A DNA stretch of 30,638 nucleotides from a virus, in IMG/VR virus record IMGVR_UViG_3300049218_000504, positions 1 through 30,638 of that record; one strand, given 5' to 3'. Numbering within the stretch: position 1 is the stretch's first letter; the number at the start of each line of letters is the position of its first letter. A program made the translations under genes and the position numbers. Below the pieces are notes generated by a model. That model worked only from the letters and a program-made list of their open reading frames with translations, searched no databases and was not told where the DNA came from. Positions 23,445-30,552 of this stretch are shown here, in pieces.

Positions 23445-24295
23445 TGACCGACATTGTATCAAGTACGATTGCGACATTGCCCAGTGGGCAGACGATTGAT
23501 TTTCAGGTTCTGAACAATAATGGCGTTCTAACGACAGCCATCGTTCCGATTTATGATCAAACGGATTATACGGGCCGTCTGCTGCGATTGTTGCCGGCCG
23601 GCTGGTTTCCCGCCGTGGCGCCGCGCGTGTTGGCCGTCTTGCAGGCACCGGCGCTGATGTTTTCGCTAGCTTACGGGATGATAATTTTCGCCAAGGCGCA
23701 GCAACGGGTGGCTTCGGCGAGTGGGGCATTTTTGGACCTCGCCGCGCAGGATTACTTCGGTCGTACTTTTCCAAGGTTGGAGTATGAACTTGATCCGGCC
23801 TATGCCAAGCGGATCCGGTATAATTTGACGGCGCCGAGAGGCACCTATAACGGCATGACTTCAATGCTTGAGCAACTCACTGGAAATAGCCCAGTGATAT
23901 TTCAGCCGAATGACGTTGTGCAGACGGGTGGATGGGCCACGCAGAGCAATGCAGAGGCCGGTGGCGGCGTGTTTGCGTTTTATGATGCGGCGGGTGAAGG
24001 CGGTGCCGGGCTTTGGGGCTCAATGGCGCTGCCCTGCCAGATATTCATTACGATTACGGCCCCACTAACCGGCTATTACAGCTTTGCGGATCTGGGCGGC
24101 GTTTCAACCCAGAATATGCCGCAGGTGGGTGGCGGATACGGGTTTGCAGCGCAAAGCATGCCGGCGGCCGGGGGCGGGCTACTTGCTTTCATCGACCCGG
24201 ATTCGGTGCCCGGGGCGATCACGAATTCGATCATTTATCAACAGATCGCTGAGTGGATGGCGGTTGGTTACGTCGCTTGGACCCTGATAATTTAA
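23444..24295 (+). CDS. P2 gpI-like baseplate/tail protein with added C-terminal part
   Basis: This 283-residue protein overlaps the J-like stop by one base (TGATG). Residues about 37-145 show the gpI-like N-terminal domain: YTGRLLRLLPAGWFP, then FLDLAAQDYFGRTFPRLEYELDPAYAKRIRYNLTAPRGTYNGMTSMLEQLTG-like order with conserved R and E positions. Residues about 150-283 form an additional Gly-rich beta domain (GGGVFAFYDAAGEGGAGLWG, GGGYGFAAQS). The usual P2 gpI, about 175 residues, has no such addition, and it may carry a fibre-attachment or surface function. The family call is from pattern and position. Confidence 0.65.
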   Translation: MTDIVSSTIATLPSGQTIDFQVLNNNGVLTTAIVPIYDQTDYTGRLLRLLPAGWFPAVAPRVLAVLQAPALMFSLAYGMIIFAKAQQRVASASGAFLDLAAQDYFGRTFPRLEYELDPAYAKRIRYNLTAPRGTYNGMTSMLEQLTGNSPVIFQPNDVVQTGGWATQSNAEAGGGVFAFYDAAGEGGAGLWGSMALPCQIFITITAPLTGYYSFADLGGVSTQNMPQVGGGYGFAAQSMPAAGGGLLAFIDPDSVPGAITNSIIYQQIAEWMAVGYVAWTLII

Positions 24296-24307
24296 TTGGA
24301 GCTTTGA

Positions 24308-25741
24308 ATGACTGATCGTGTGATAAGCTATGCCGGCGCTTTGCCGCGCATTGAGGATTTTTTGTCCATTGGCAAATACGCAATGGTCGGCGTGGGTGCG
24401 GTCGCTGAGGCCATACTCGGACAGGGGACACAGGTGGCCGGCCTTGCGGTGACGGCAATTGCGAACAATGCGGTGGCCGGTTCAGCGTTCGCTGTCAATG
24501 TCGGGCGCGGCTTTATTTTCTCATTTCAGGAGACCGACCCGACAGCTTACGGCGTATTGGGAGCGGATACGGCGACGAATGTGTTAAAGACCGGAATTCT
24601 GTCGACCGGCGTGAGTGTGGGACTTGCAAACGCGGCGCCGGCATCGGCCGGCTACTCTACGAATTATCTGATTTCTGCGGCATTTGTCGAGCAGGATATC
24701 AACCAATCGGTATTGCCCTACTACAATGCGGCCACGCCGACGCAACCGTTCAGTGGTCCAGCGAATAATTCGGCGGCGCAGGTTACAACGCGACAGGACA
24801 CGATTTTACTTCAGGCCACAGCAGGAGCGCCGGCACCCACGGGCTCGCAAACAATCCCTTCGACGCCGGCGGGTTATGTGGCTTTGTATATTGTGACGGT
24901 AAACAATGGGGACACCGCGACGAACAGCGCGCAAATCTCGGTTGCACCCAATGCGCCGTTCATCACTTCAGCCGGGCAACTCTTGCAGGTTATTCAAAGC
25001 GGTTCGATAAATTATGCTAGCGCCGGGGGCAGCGCCAATCTTATCACCCTGTCGCTGACACCGGCATTAACCGCCTATAAGGATGGGACCTGGGTCAATT
25101 TTAAAGCCGCGGGAACGAATTCGGCGGCTGCATTTGTCAGTGTCGATGGACTCTCCAATCTCCCGGTTCTGCAGGGCGGAGTCGCGTTATCCGGCGGAGA
25201 GATCCAGGCAGACTGGTCCTATGGGGGGGTTATTCTATCCGGCAGTTTTCACTTATTGGCGTCGGGCGCGGGTTCGATGAATATTGCAAGCGGCAGAGCT
25301 TTATCTCACGCCGTCAATATGTCGCAATTTCCGGTCCGACTGTTTTTTTCGGCCTCGCAGGCCGGCATAATCAACGCGCCGGCAAATAGTACAACATATA
25401 CCATTGAGAATATAACTATTACGTTTCCGACGGCAAGCAAGAGCGGCGCGTTTCGTGCCAATGCCAGGCTTGTAGGCGAGGGAACTGCGACCGCCGCGAG
25501 TGTGCGGCAAAACTTTCAAAACATCCTCACTGACGGGTCGAATAGTTGCATCGGCAATGCCTCATTGGTTGCCGCTTTGGCGGTGGGCGATACGTGGGGA
25601 ACGGCCGATACTTTTCTGACGTCCGGTACTTACGCACCGGGTTCAGAAGTGACTTTTACCCATCAAATTCGTACGGGCGGCGGGGGGTCGGACTTCACGA
25701 TCCAGAACTCGTTTATGGAAATTATTGTTGAGGAAGCTTAG
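24308..25741 (+). CDS. Tail fibre protein
   Basis: This 477-residue protein follows the I-like gene, the expected place for the receptor-binding fibre. The first 170 residues match a recognised fibre-attachment pattern: MTDRVISYAGALPRIEDFLS, then helical VAEAILGQGTQVAGL, then FSFQETDPTAYGVLGADTA, and a YYNAATPTQPFSGPANNS segment. Similar N-termini are found in many P2-type tail fibres. The rest is beta-structured and variable (Ser, Thr, Asn and Gly-rich), ending HQIRTGGGGSDFTIQNSFMEIIVEEA, which should be the receptor-binding tip. No fibre-assembly chaperone gene follows. The ATG at 24308 has GGAGC upstream. Confidence 0.85.
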   Translation: MTDRVISYAGALPRIEDFLSIGKYAMVGVGAVAEAILGQGTQVAGLAVTAIANNAVAGSAFAVNVGRGFIFSFQETDPTAYGVLGADTATNVLKTGILSTGVSVGLANAAPASAGYSTNYLISAAFVEQDINQSVLPYYNAATPTQPFSGPANNSAAQVTTRQDTILLQATAGAPAPTGSQTIPSTPAGYVALYIVTVNNGDTATNSAQISVAPNAPFITSAGQLLQVIQSGSINYASAGGSANLITLSLTPALTAYKDGTWVNFKAAGTNSAAAFVSVDGLSNLPVLQGGVALSGGEIQADWSYGGVILSGSFHLLASGAGSMNIASGRALSHAVNMSQFPVRLFFSASQAGIINAPANSTTYTIENITITFPTASKSGAFRANARLVGEGTATAASVRQNFQNILTDGSNSCIGNASLVAALAVGDTWGTADTFLTSGTYAPGSEVTFTHQIRTGGGGSDFTIQNSFMEIIVEEA

Positions 25742-25842
25742 CCGATGCATAGCAGCGGGCTGATAGGTAGGCGGCGTGCTTGGCGCGATGTGCTCTTATC
25801 CGGGAATGTGATGTTTGGAACACCCGACGCGAGGGCGCCGCG

Positions 25843-26109
25843 ATGAAGGGCTTCATAGCGGAACTTTTTAAAGCGCCTGATGGCGTGAAGGCAGATGAAA
25901 TCGCTGTGCTTGCTGTGGTGGTCGGGATCCTGTTCGTCCTCACGTTGACCATCTTTCTGGGTCTGGAACTCTACGATGTGACGAGTCTTGGTCACCGTTG
26001 GGTTCCTTTGGATTTCTCGAACGCGGCGGCTGTCCTTTTTGGCGCGGCCGGCTCCGTCTTGGCGGCCATCACTTTGGCGATGGGCGTTAAAGCTAAGTTT
26101 GGAGGTTAG
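25843..26109 (+). CDS. Putative holin, two membrane segments
   Basis: This 88-residue protein starts at ATG 25843 (GAGGG upstream) at the beginning of the lysis block. Hydrophobic segments lie at about residues 20-43 and 60-82, separated by a polar loop (YDVTSLGHRWVPLDFSNA), and a short basic tail (KAKFGG) follows. Two-span topology with both ends on the same side is typical of class II holins. Position directly before the spanins and endolysin supports it. I do not recognise a named holin family. A longer frame beginning upstream with TTG at 25780 was rejected because the ribosome site favours this ATG. Confidence 0.7.
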   Translation: MKGFIAELFKAPDGVKADEIAVLAVVVGILFVLTLTIFLGLELYDVTSLGHRWVPLDFSNAAAVLFGAAGSVLAAITLAMGVKAKFGG

Positions 26110-26110
26110 A

Positions 26111-26497
26111 ATGCCCATTGTTTTGTTGCCGCTTCTAAGGCGGTTCTGGCTTTATCTGCTTATCGCAGGCGTTTGCTTCTTTGTTGGAGGTTACGCGGGT
26201 TATCGATTTGAGGTGGGTGCCGTGCAAGTTCAAAAACTAGCGCTCGCAACACAGCAGAAAGATGATGCGGCGGCCATCGCTGCTGCGAATGCCATCGCGG
26301 CATCCGAATTGGCACAGGCCGAAGCCAATGCAAATGCTGCCGAAGCGCGGCTGGCATCGGCGAATGCGCAGGCTGGAGTGCGAGAGGCGACGCTGACGGG
26401 CCAGATCGACGCGCGGGCAGCACAACCGGGCCAGGACGCGCCGGACTCGCCGGTTCTGGCCGCCGCGCTGGACGATTTGGCGAAGGCAAACCCATGA
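26111..26497 (+). CDS. Inner-membrane spanin (Rz-like)
   Basis: This 128-residue protein starts one base after the holin stop. There is one N-terminal membrane segment (about residues 12-30, preceded by a basic RR). A long alanine/glutamate-rich coiled coil follows (about 45-115), as expected for the periplasmic part of an i-spanin. Spanins link inner and outer membranes for the last step of lysis. The next gene encodes a lipoprotein and overlaps by four bases (ATGA), the arrangement of a two-component spanin pair. The predicted coil has many Ala and Gln, less charged than lambda Rz. Confidence 0.75.
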   Translation: MPIVLLPLLRRFWLYLLIAGVCFFVGGYAGYRFEVGAVQVQKLALATQQKDDAAAIAAANAIAASELAQAEANANAAEARLASANAQAGVREATLTGQIDARAAQPGQDAPDSPVLAAALDDLAKANP

Positions 26498-26781
26498 AAG
26501 CGGCAAGCAAAGGGGAACGGTGTTTAATGGTGAACGCCTGCCTGGCTTTCGGTGCCATGCTTTGTCTTGCGGCATGTGCGAGTTCGCCGCCGGCAATGGT
26601 GCTGACCAAAAGTCAAGTTGAACGCATAACCGTGCCTTCCGCATTATTGACGGTGGATGCGGAGCCGGGTCTGCCAAGCAGTAGGATGCAAAGTGCCGCG
26701 GCAGATTACATTGTGCACCTGAAGTTCAATGATGACGCGTGTCACGCGGATGTTGCCGCGATTGCGGCTACGCAACAATAG
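26494..26781 (+). CDS. Outer-membrane lipoprotein spanin (Rz1-like)
   Basis: The ATG overlaps the i-spanin stop by four bases. In the 95-residue protein the lipobox is L25-A26-A27-C28 at the end of a hydrophobic signal sequence (CLAFGAMLCLAAC), giving a mature lipoprotein that begins Cys-Ala-Ser-Ser-Pro-Pro. The rest is short and helical and has no proline-rich run, unlike classical Rz1. The gene is partly offset rather than embedded in the i-spanin gene, a form common in myophages. A second in-frame ATG at 26527 would leave the lipobox intact. Confidence 0.75.
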   Translation: MKAASKGERCLMVNACLAFGAMLCLAACASSPPAMVLTKSQVERITVPSALLTVDAEPGLPSSRMQSAAADYIVHLKFNDDACHADVAAIAATQQ

Positions 26782-26898
26782 CTTGGACAATCTCCCGCAT
26801 CAACAATGATGTCACGGGAGCCAGCGCGGGAACGCCGAGCCGCGCGCGGATTGTGCCGATAGAGACGCGAGAGAGTTCGCAATTCAGGACGAAACCCC

Positions 26899-27387
26899 AT
26901 GGCCAATTATACGGATGCTCAGATTGAGCAAGCGGAGGAGGTTGCGCTTTCGATCGCGAAGCCGTTTGAGGGCTTTGAGCCAAATCCGTATCCCGACCCC
27001 GGGACCGGGGCGGAACCTTGGGCGATCGGGTTTGGATCCACGCATGATGCCAGCGACAAGCCGGTGACACCCCAAACGCCGCCCATTGCCTTTGGTGAGG
27101 CCTGCGATCTTGCGATGCGGGATATGTATCGGGCGTTCCAAGCGATTGCGGGCGAGATTGCGGCGCCGATGACGGTGCATGAAATTGCTGCCGTGATGGA
27201 TTTCGTTTATAATGTCGGCGCGGGAAACTTTAAAAACTCGACGTTATTGAGACTGATCAACTTGAAGCAATATGCGCTGGCGGCGCAGCAGTTTGAACGT
27301 TGGGACGAGGCCGGCGGGAAGGTGATGGCAGGGCTTCTGCGGCGTCGCTTGGCGGAGGAACAAATTTTTGAGACCAAGGACGGTTAG
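26899..27387 (+). CDS. Endolysin, phage-type lysozyme (GH24)
   Basis: The 162-residue muramidase cuts peptidoglycan between MurNAc and GlcNAc. The catalytic triad can be placed: Glu24 (FEGFEPNPY), Asp33 in YPDPG, and Thr48 in GFGST. The E-to-D distance of 9 matches T4 lysozyme, while the D-to-T spacing is longer because of a GTGAEPWAI-type loop typical of alphaproteobacterial GH24 enzymes. The C-terminal domain has GAGNFKNSTLLR and VMAGLLRRRLAEEQIFE, another family signature. There is no signal or SAR anchor at the N-terminus, so release depends on the holin. A 117-base gap without a gene separates it from the o-spanin. Confidence 0.93.
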   Translation: MANYTDAQIEQAEEVALSIAKPFEGFEPNPYPDPGTGAEPWAIGFGSTHDASDKPVTPQTPPIAFGEACDLAMRDMYRAFQAIAGEIAAPMTVHEIAAVMDFVYNVGAGNFKNSTLLRLINLKQYALAAQQFERWDEAGGKVMAGLLRRRLAEEQIFETKDG

Positions 27388-27624
27388 CGCGTAAACCTCC
27401 TCGGTCGCGGCGATGCGGCCTTCCCTGGCCCGGCGGTTGCATGACTGCTGCTGCCGGCGTGGGGTTTCTCGGCATACTCTGCCTTAAGGATGCCTTGCAG
27501 CGGGATCTGGCGAAGGTAGACTGCCAACGGCCATATTGAGTATTTTTGGTTCTTTGTTTAACCGTGAGTCCTGCAGGCAAGCGGTTTTAAGCATGGCCGA
27601 AATAACCATGAAGGCAGGCAGGAA

Positions 27625-28164
27625 ATGTCCAGTTCCCCGCGCATCCCCTATCCCGATAACGCCCCGGTCCCGCCAGGTGCGCTGAATGTCGAACGCATGT
27701 TTTTCCACATGCCGCCCGACCTTCTCTCCGGCTTCGGCGCCTTCGCCCAATCCGTCATGGCGACCAAGGCGCTTGACCCGTTATTGCGGGAGCTTGCCAT
27801 TCTGCGGGTAGGGCATCTCTCGAACGCACCTTACGAAATCCATCAGCACAGTGCCTTTGCCCGCCATCTCGGGATGGCGGAGGCTAAAATTGCCGCCATC
27901 GCGATCGGCGCTGATGCCCCGGTTTTCGATACCAGGGAGCGAGCGCTGCTTACATTTGTGGACGAGCTGGTGCTGCGCGTGCGGCCGACGGACGCCTCGC
28001 TTGCCGCCATCCGCGAACATCTCGACCTTCCCGCTTTGTTTGCGCTGATGCTGGCGACCGGCCAATATATGCTGGTCTGCCGTATCCTGGAGACCACGGG
28101 TGTACCCATCGAAGACGAGCCCGGAATCGGCGTCGCCCGCCTCAGCGCGACGCAGCAGCGTTAA
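27625..28164 (+). CDS. Carboxymuconolactone decarboxylase-family protein
   Basis: This 179-residue single-domain protein has the CMD-fold signature LRELAILRVGHLSNAPYEIHQH (about residues 54-75), then FARHLGM and a later SLAAIREHLDLPALFALML segment. The catalytic Cys-x-x-Cys of AhpD peroxidases is absent (N-A-P-Y), so it is nearer to the decarboxylase or other non-peroxidase branch with Tyr70, Glu71, His73 and His75 near the pocket. Its substrate is unknown. GGCAGGAA precedes ATG 27625. Codon use and content are chromosomal rather than phage-like, so the phage region probably ends in the 27388-27624 gap, where I see no further gene. Confidence 0.88.
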   Translation: MSSSPRIPYPDNAPVPPGALNVERMFFHMPPDLLSGFGAFAQSVMATKALDPLLRELAILRVGHLSNAPYEIHQHSAFARHLGMAEAKIAAIAIGADAPVFDTRERALLTFVDELVLRVRPTDASLAAIREHLDLPALFALMLATGQYMLVCRILETTGVPIEDEPGIGVARLSATQQR

Positions 28165-28176
28165 GTGCGAAAAACT

Positions 28177-28240
28177 GGCGCTATCGGACTCACTGCAAAT
28201 CACCGGACAAACACTGCGGGTGGATGGCGGGTCTGGCTGA
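28177..28240 (+). pseudogene. 3' remnant of a short-chain dehydrogenase/reductase gene
   Basis: In the frame ending at TGA 28238-28240 the last codons read ITGQTLRVDGGSG. I-T-G-Q-x-L-x-V-D-G-G is the C-terminal hallmark of SDR enzymes. Nothing upstream in this frame resembles an SDR; the decarboxylase-family gene ends at 28164 in another frame. The remnant therefore marks a deletion or replacement that removed the rest of the SDR gene, perhaps once next to the decarboxylase-family gene. Confidence 0.7.
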
Positions 28241-28270
28241 TCGCCCTTTGGACTTGTGAAAAGCTAGAGC

Positions 28271-28297
28271 GGGCCGGGAGCGATCCCGGCCCTTTTT
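28271..28297 (+). terminator. Strong rho-independent terminator
   Basis: GGGCCGGGA (28271-28279) pairs perfectly with TCCCGGCCC (28284-28292) around the loop GCGA. TTTTT follows at 28293-28297. It ends transcription from the decarboxylase-family gene and SDR remnant. The convergent fasciclin gene lies just downstream on the minus strand. Confidence 0.9.
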
Positions 28298-28353
28298 CCA
28301 TGATGGATGTCGGCTCAGCGGAGCCGAATCCGCCGTCCGATTGCCAATTGCAT

Positions 28354-28935
28354 TTACGGTATTAGGACCTTGTTGACGACCTGAATAACACCATTGGACT
28401 GGTTTACGTCAGCGATGGTGATTTCGGCGGCGTCGCCCTTGCTGTCGATCACTGCAACGGAATCTCCCGACATTTTGAAGGTCAGATCCGGGCCGTCAAC
28501 CGTAGGGAGAGTCGCGGTGCCATTTCCCTTGACGATCAGGGCTTTCAAATCAGCCAGCTCATATTTTCCGGAGAGTACGTGATAGGTCAGAATTTTCGTG
28601 AGCATTGGCTTGTTCTCAGGCTTTAGCAGCGTTGGCACGGTACCGGCCGGCAGTGCGGCAAACGCCTGGTTCGTCGGAGCAAAAACGGTGAACGGGCCCG
28701 GGCCCTCGAGCGTTGGCACCAGTCCGGCCGCTTTGACTGCGGCCACGAGCGTTGTGTGATCTTTCGAATTGACCGCATTTTCAACGATATTTTTGGTTGG
28801 AACCATGGCGGCGCCGCCCACCATGGGGTCGGGACTGGACATGCTGGTGCTGCTCATTGCCATCGATTGCGCCGGCCCGATCGCGGGGATCGCGGCACAC
28901 GCGGCTGACAGTAATAGGATATAAGAAAATTTCAT
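28354..28935 (-). CDS. Secreted fasciclin-domain protein
   Basis: The 193-residue protein has an N-terminal signal peptide (MKFSYILLLSAACAA, cleavage near residue 23). A Met/Ser-rich linker (about 25-45) is followed by one fasciclin (FAS1) domain at about 46-193. Hallmarks are NIVENAVNSKDHTTLVAAV, PGPFTVFAPTNQAFAAL, TYHVLSGK and the terminal GVIQVVNKVLIP. FAS1 proteins of bacteria are periplasmic or secreted, with proposed roles in surface adhesion or stress, but no function can be read here. A good ribosome site AGGAGCG lies seven bases before its ATG on the minus strand. It converges with the decarboxylase-family gene and the terminator at 28271. Confidence 0.92.
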   Translation of the reverse strand: MKFSYILLLSAACAAIPAIGPAQSMAMSSTSMSSPDPMVGGAAMVPTKNIVENAVNSKDHTTLVAAVKAAGLVPTLEGPGPFTVFAPTNQAFAALPAGTVPTLLKPENKPMLTKILTYHVLSGKYELADLKALIVKGNGTATLPTVDGPDLTFKMSGDSVAVIDSKGDAAEITIADVNQSNGVIQVVNKVLIP

Positions 28936-29087
28936 GTTTGGCGCTCCTGCTTGGTGATCCTGGCCCGGATGGGATGGATACGGGAGCTACGCAGAGCCGG
29001 CGCCGGCAGATGCAAAGAGAATTCTTAAAACCGGAAATGCATGGGCCGGGCTTCCAAACACCCCGTTCGCGCACCGCCGAAGCCGCC

Positions 29088-29117
29088 GCAAGGCTGGCAA
29101 TCGCAAGGCTGGCAATC
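29088..29117 (+). repeat. 15-bp tandem duplication
   Basis: GCAAGGCTGGCAATC occurs twice in a row (29088-29102 and 29103-29117). It falls at the end of the broken AraC-type regulator on the minus strand and keeps its frame (ASLAI twice). Confidence 0.9.
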
Positions 29118-29523
29118 GGCGAAGCCGGCCGCTTCGTATAATGGGTCAGCTGCCGGGCCGCCACCAACAGGCCCGGCAAATGCGCCTCGATAGCGCTGGC
29201 ATGGCCAGCCACCTTCCCAGACTGCTCCCAGCCAGGCCTTGCGGCCGGCCTTCCAGCGCCTGGTTCTGCCGGACCGACAGGCAGCGCGGGGCGGCGAACA
29301 GGGTGGTAAAATCCGGCTTGCGCCGACCGCTTTTCCGGAAACGTGTCCGCCGCGGTGAGCACCCAGCCAGGGTATCCGGCTCGAAGGTGAAGCCATGCAC
29401 CGAACGGGCCGGAACCAGGCGCGGGCAGGGCGCGCCAAACCTGATTGGTTTCCTCTCCGCAACCATCAGCCTGGCGCCGGATTTGCCGAAGCTCGGCATC
29501 GGCCGCCGCAAATCTTGCCCCAT
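29110..29523 (-). pseudogene. Frameshifted AraC-family regulator (PobR-like cupin part)
   Basis: No single minus-strand frame reads through, but pieces in two frames together follow the cupin domain of AraC regulators. One frame gives PCPRLVPARSVHGFTFEPDT, the next gives GWVLTAADTFPE, the first gives LFAAPRCLSV, and the second gives AIEAHLPGLLVAARQLTHYT. In order these fit the effector domain of PobR-type regulators (VHGFxFxPxTxGWVLT is its strand pair). The C-terminal helix-turn-helix domain is absent. At least two frameshifts and loss of the DNA-binding part make it a pseudogene. A long minus frame through 28781-29560 that overlaps the fasciclin gene is a by-product of this decay. Confidence 0.55.
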
Positions 29524-29576
29524 TTCGCAATGATCCGGTGGGGCGGGAGAAATCTCCCATAACGCTTTGAAAATGC

Positions 29577-29652
29577 TGGCTCCCGAAGTTGGACTCGAAC
29601 CAACGACCGAGCGATTAACAGTCGCTTGCTCTACCAGCTGAGCTATTCGGGA
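29577..29652 (-). tRNA. tRNA-Asn (GTT)
   Basis: On the minus strand the sequence starts TCCCGAA and ends TTCGGGA-G-CCA, giving a perfect 7-bp acceptor stem, discriminator G and encoded CCA. The D arm (AGCTCAGCTGGTAGAGC), the anticodon loop with GTT (GACTGTTAATC) and the T arm (GGTTCGAGTCC) are all present. The total is 76 bases. A well-placed promoter lies just upstream on the same strand. Confidence 0.97.
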
Positions 29653-29663
29653 TTACTCCGCCG

Positions 29664-29692
29664 CCTATAGCCAACCCGATCCTGAATGACAA
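29664..29692 (-). promoter_or_regulatory. Promoter of tRNA-Asn
   Basis: Read on the minus strand, TTGTCA (complement of 29687-29692) and TATAGG (complement of 29664-29669) are separated by exactly 17 bases. The -10 box ends 11 bases before the first base of the tRNA. The boxes match the sigma-70 consensus at five and four positions of six. Confidence 0.75.
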
Positions 29693-29776
29693 TGCCTTGT
29701 GGCTATGCCAGGACGCCCGGTTTCGGTTGAATTTCGCAATGCCGTCGCGTAGGTCGGAGCTGGCGCTAAACTTTAA

Positions 29777-29821
29777 GCGGGCGTGGTGGAACGGGTAGAC
29801 GCGCCGGCCTCAAAATCCGGT
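29777..29821 (+). pseudogene. 5' half of a tRNA-Leu, truncated after the anticodon arm
   Basis: The segment matches the intact tRNA-Leu at 30208 from its first base through the anticodon arm, with only a few differences, then diverges completely. The differences in the anticodon stem are partly compensatory (CTGG/CCAG in the intact copy, CCGG/CCGG here), so it derives from a functional but different gene copy. One stem position (C opposite T) is no longer paired, and the T arm and 3' acceptor are missing. It is therefore a tRNA remnant, likely an integration-site half. Confidence 0.8.
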
Positions 29822-29892
29822 TTATTGTCAAGAGTTTATCTGGTTTTAACTGTAAGTTCAATGAGTTATGGTAATTTCTCACTCAGGAATTT

Positions 29893-30060
29893 GCCAACAC
29901 ACTTCCTGCACATTTTGAGATTTCTGCGGCACCATTACGCTACAAGGCGCCGATATACCGGCACATCACGCGCTATTAGGGGGGAAAACTTCACGTCTAC
30001 AAGCGTGATAAGGGCCGTTTTTGGCGGTGTCCTGCCTTCTTAGAGGGGAAAAATCTTCGG
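29893..30060 (+). pseudogene. Decayed N-terminus of a tyrosine (phage-type) integrase
   Basis: In one frame the translation gives PAHFEISAAPLRYKAPIYRH, then a stop (TAG 29977-29979). Three codons later comes KLHVYKRDKGRFWRCPAFLEGKNLR, split here only by the stop. The part V-Y-K-R-D-K-G-R-F-W-x-x-x-A-F-L-x-G-K is typical of the N-terminal arm-binding region of alphaproteobacterial phage integrases. The frame loses resemblance after about 30060 and the catalytic domain is absent. It is followed about 150 bases later by an intact tRNA-Leu and preceded by a half tRNA-Leu, which supports its origin from an element integrated at tRNA-Leu. Confidence 0.6.
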
Positions 30061-30168
30061 CGCCCTAGACAATCGACCCCGGTCTCAGAGCGGGACAGGG
30101 GCGTTGGATATTCCAAGTTTGGCCGGGTTAAGGCAAAAAACGAGGGGCCGTGACGGCGTTGCCCTATC

Positions 30169-30197
30169 TTGGCAGCAAGGATGGGCGTCGCTATAGC
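30169..30197 (+). promoter_or_regulatory. Promoter of tRNA-Leu
   Basis: TTGGCA (30169-30174) and TATAGC (30192-30197) are separated by 17 bases, and the tRNA begins 11 bases after the -10 box. Boxes match consensus at five and four of six positions. The spacing to the gene equals that seen for the tRNA-Asn promoter. Confidence 0.8.
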
Positions 30198-30207
30198 AAG
30201 CTCATCC

Positions 30208-30294
30208 GCGGGCGTGGTGGAACTGGTAGACGCGCTGGACTCAAAATCCAGTTCTGGCAACAGAGTGTCGGTTCGATTCCGACCGCCCGCACCA
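30208..30294 (+). tRNA. tRNA-Leu (CAA)
   Basis: The 87-base gene has acceptor arms GCGGGCG and CGCCCGC, discriminator A and an encoded CCA. The anticodon stem-loop is CTGGA-CTCAAAA-TCCAG, giving anticodon CAA (reads UUG). A long variable arm (TCTGGCAACAGAGTG) is present as expected for leucine tRNAs, followed by a T arm with GGTTCGATTCC. A good promoter precedes it. Confidence 0.97.
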
Positions 30295-30453
30295 CGTAAT
30301 TTTAAATCCCTCCCTTTAAGATAGCGCGGTCCGCTCGCCGGATCGCGCCGGGAGCGCGCGGCCTAGCCGTGTGCAACAGCGGCCGAACGGCCCTTTTCCC
30401 TTCCTGTTCAGATGGATGGCTTCTAGGCTAGCCCGATTGACAAATGGGGCGCG

Positions 30454-30472
30454 GACCTGCTCCGAGCAGGTC
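30454..30472. repeat. Short perfect inverted repeat
   Basis: GACCTGCT and AGCAGGTC flank CCG. It lies in the 258-base stretch between tRNA-Leu and the insertion element, where I see no gene. No T-run follows on either strand, so a terminator is unlikely. A protein-binding site is possible. Confidence 0.5.
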
Positions 30473-30552
30473 AAAAGCAACTTCTCTAGCGTCAGACCAC
30501 ATTTCGACATGGAGAGTTGATCGTGCGGTCGCCAGTCAAGATGCCTTCAACC

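Noticed and set aside
28781-29560. A 259-codon minus-strand frame through the fasciclin start
   Set aside because: It overlaps the well-supported fasciclin gene on the same strand in another frame and consists of pieces of the broken AraC-type regulator.
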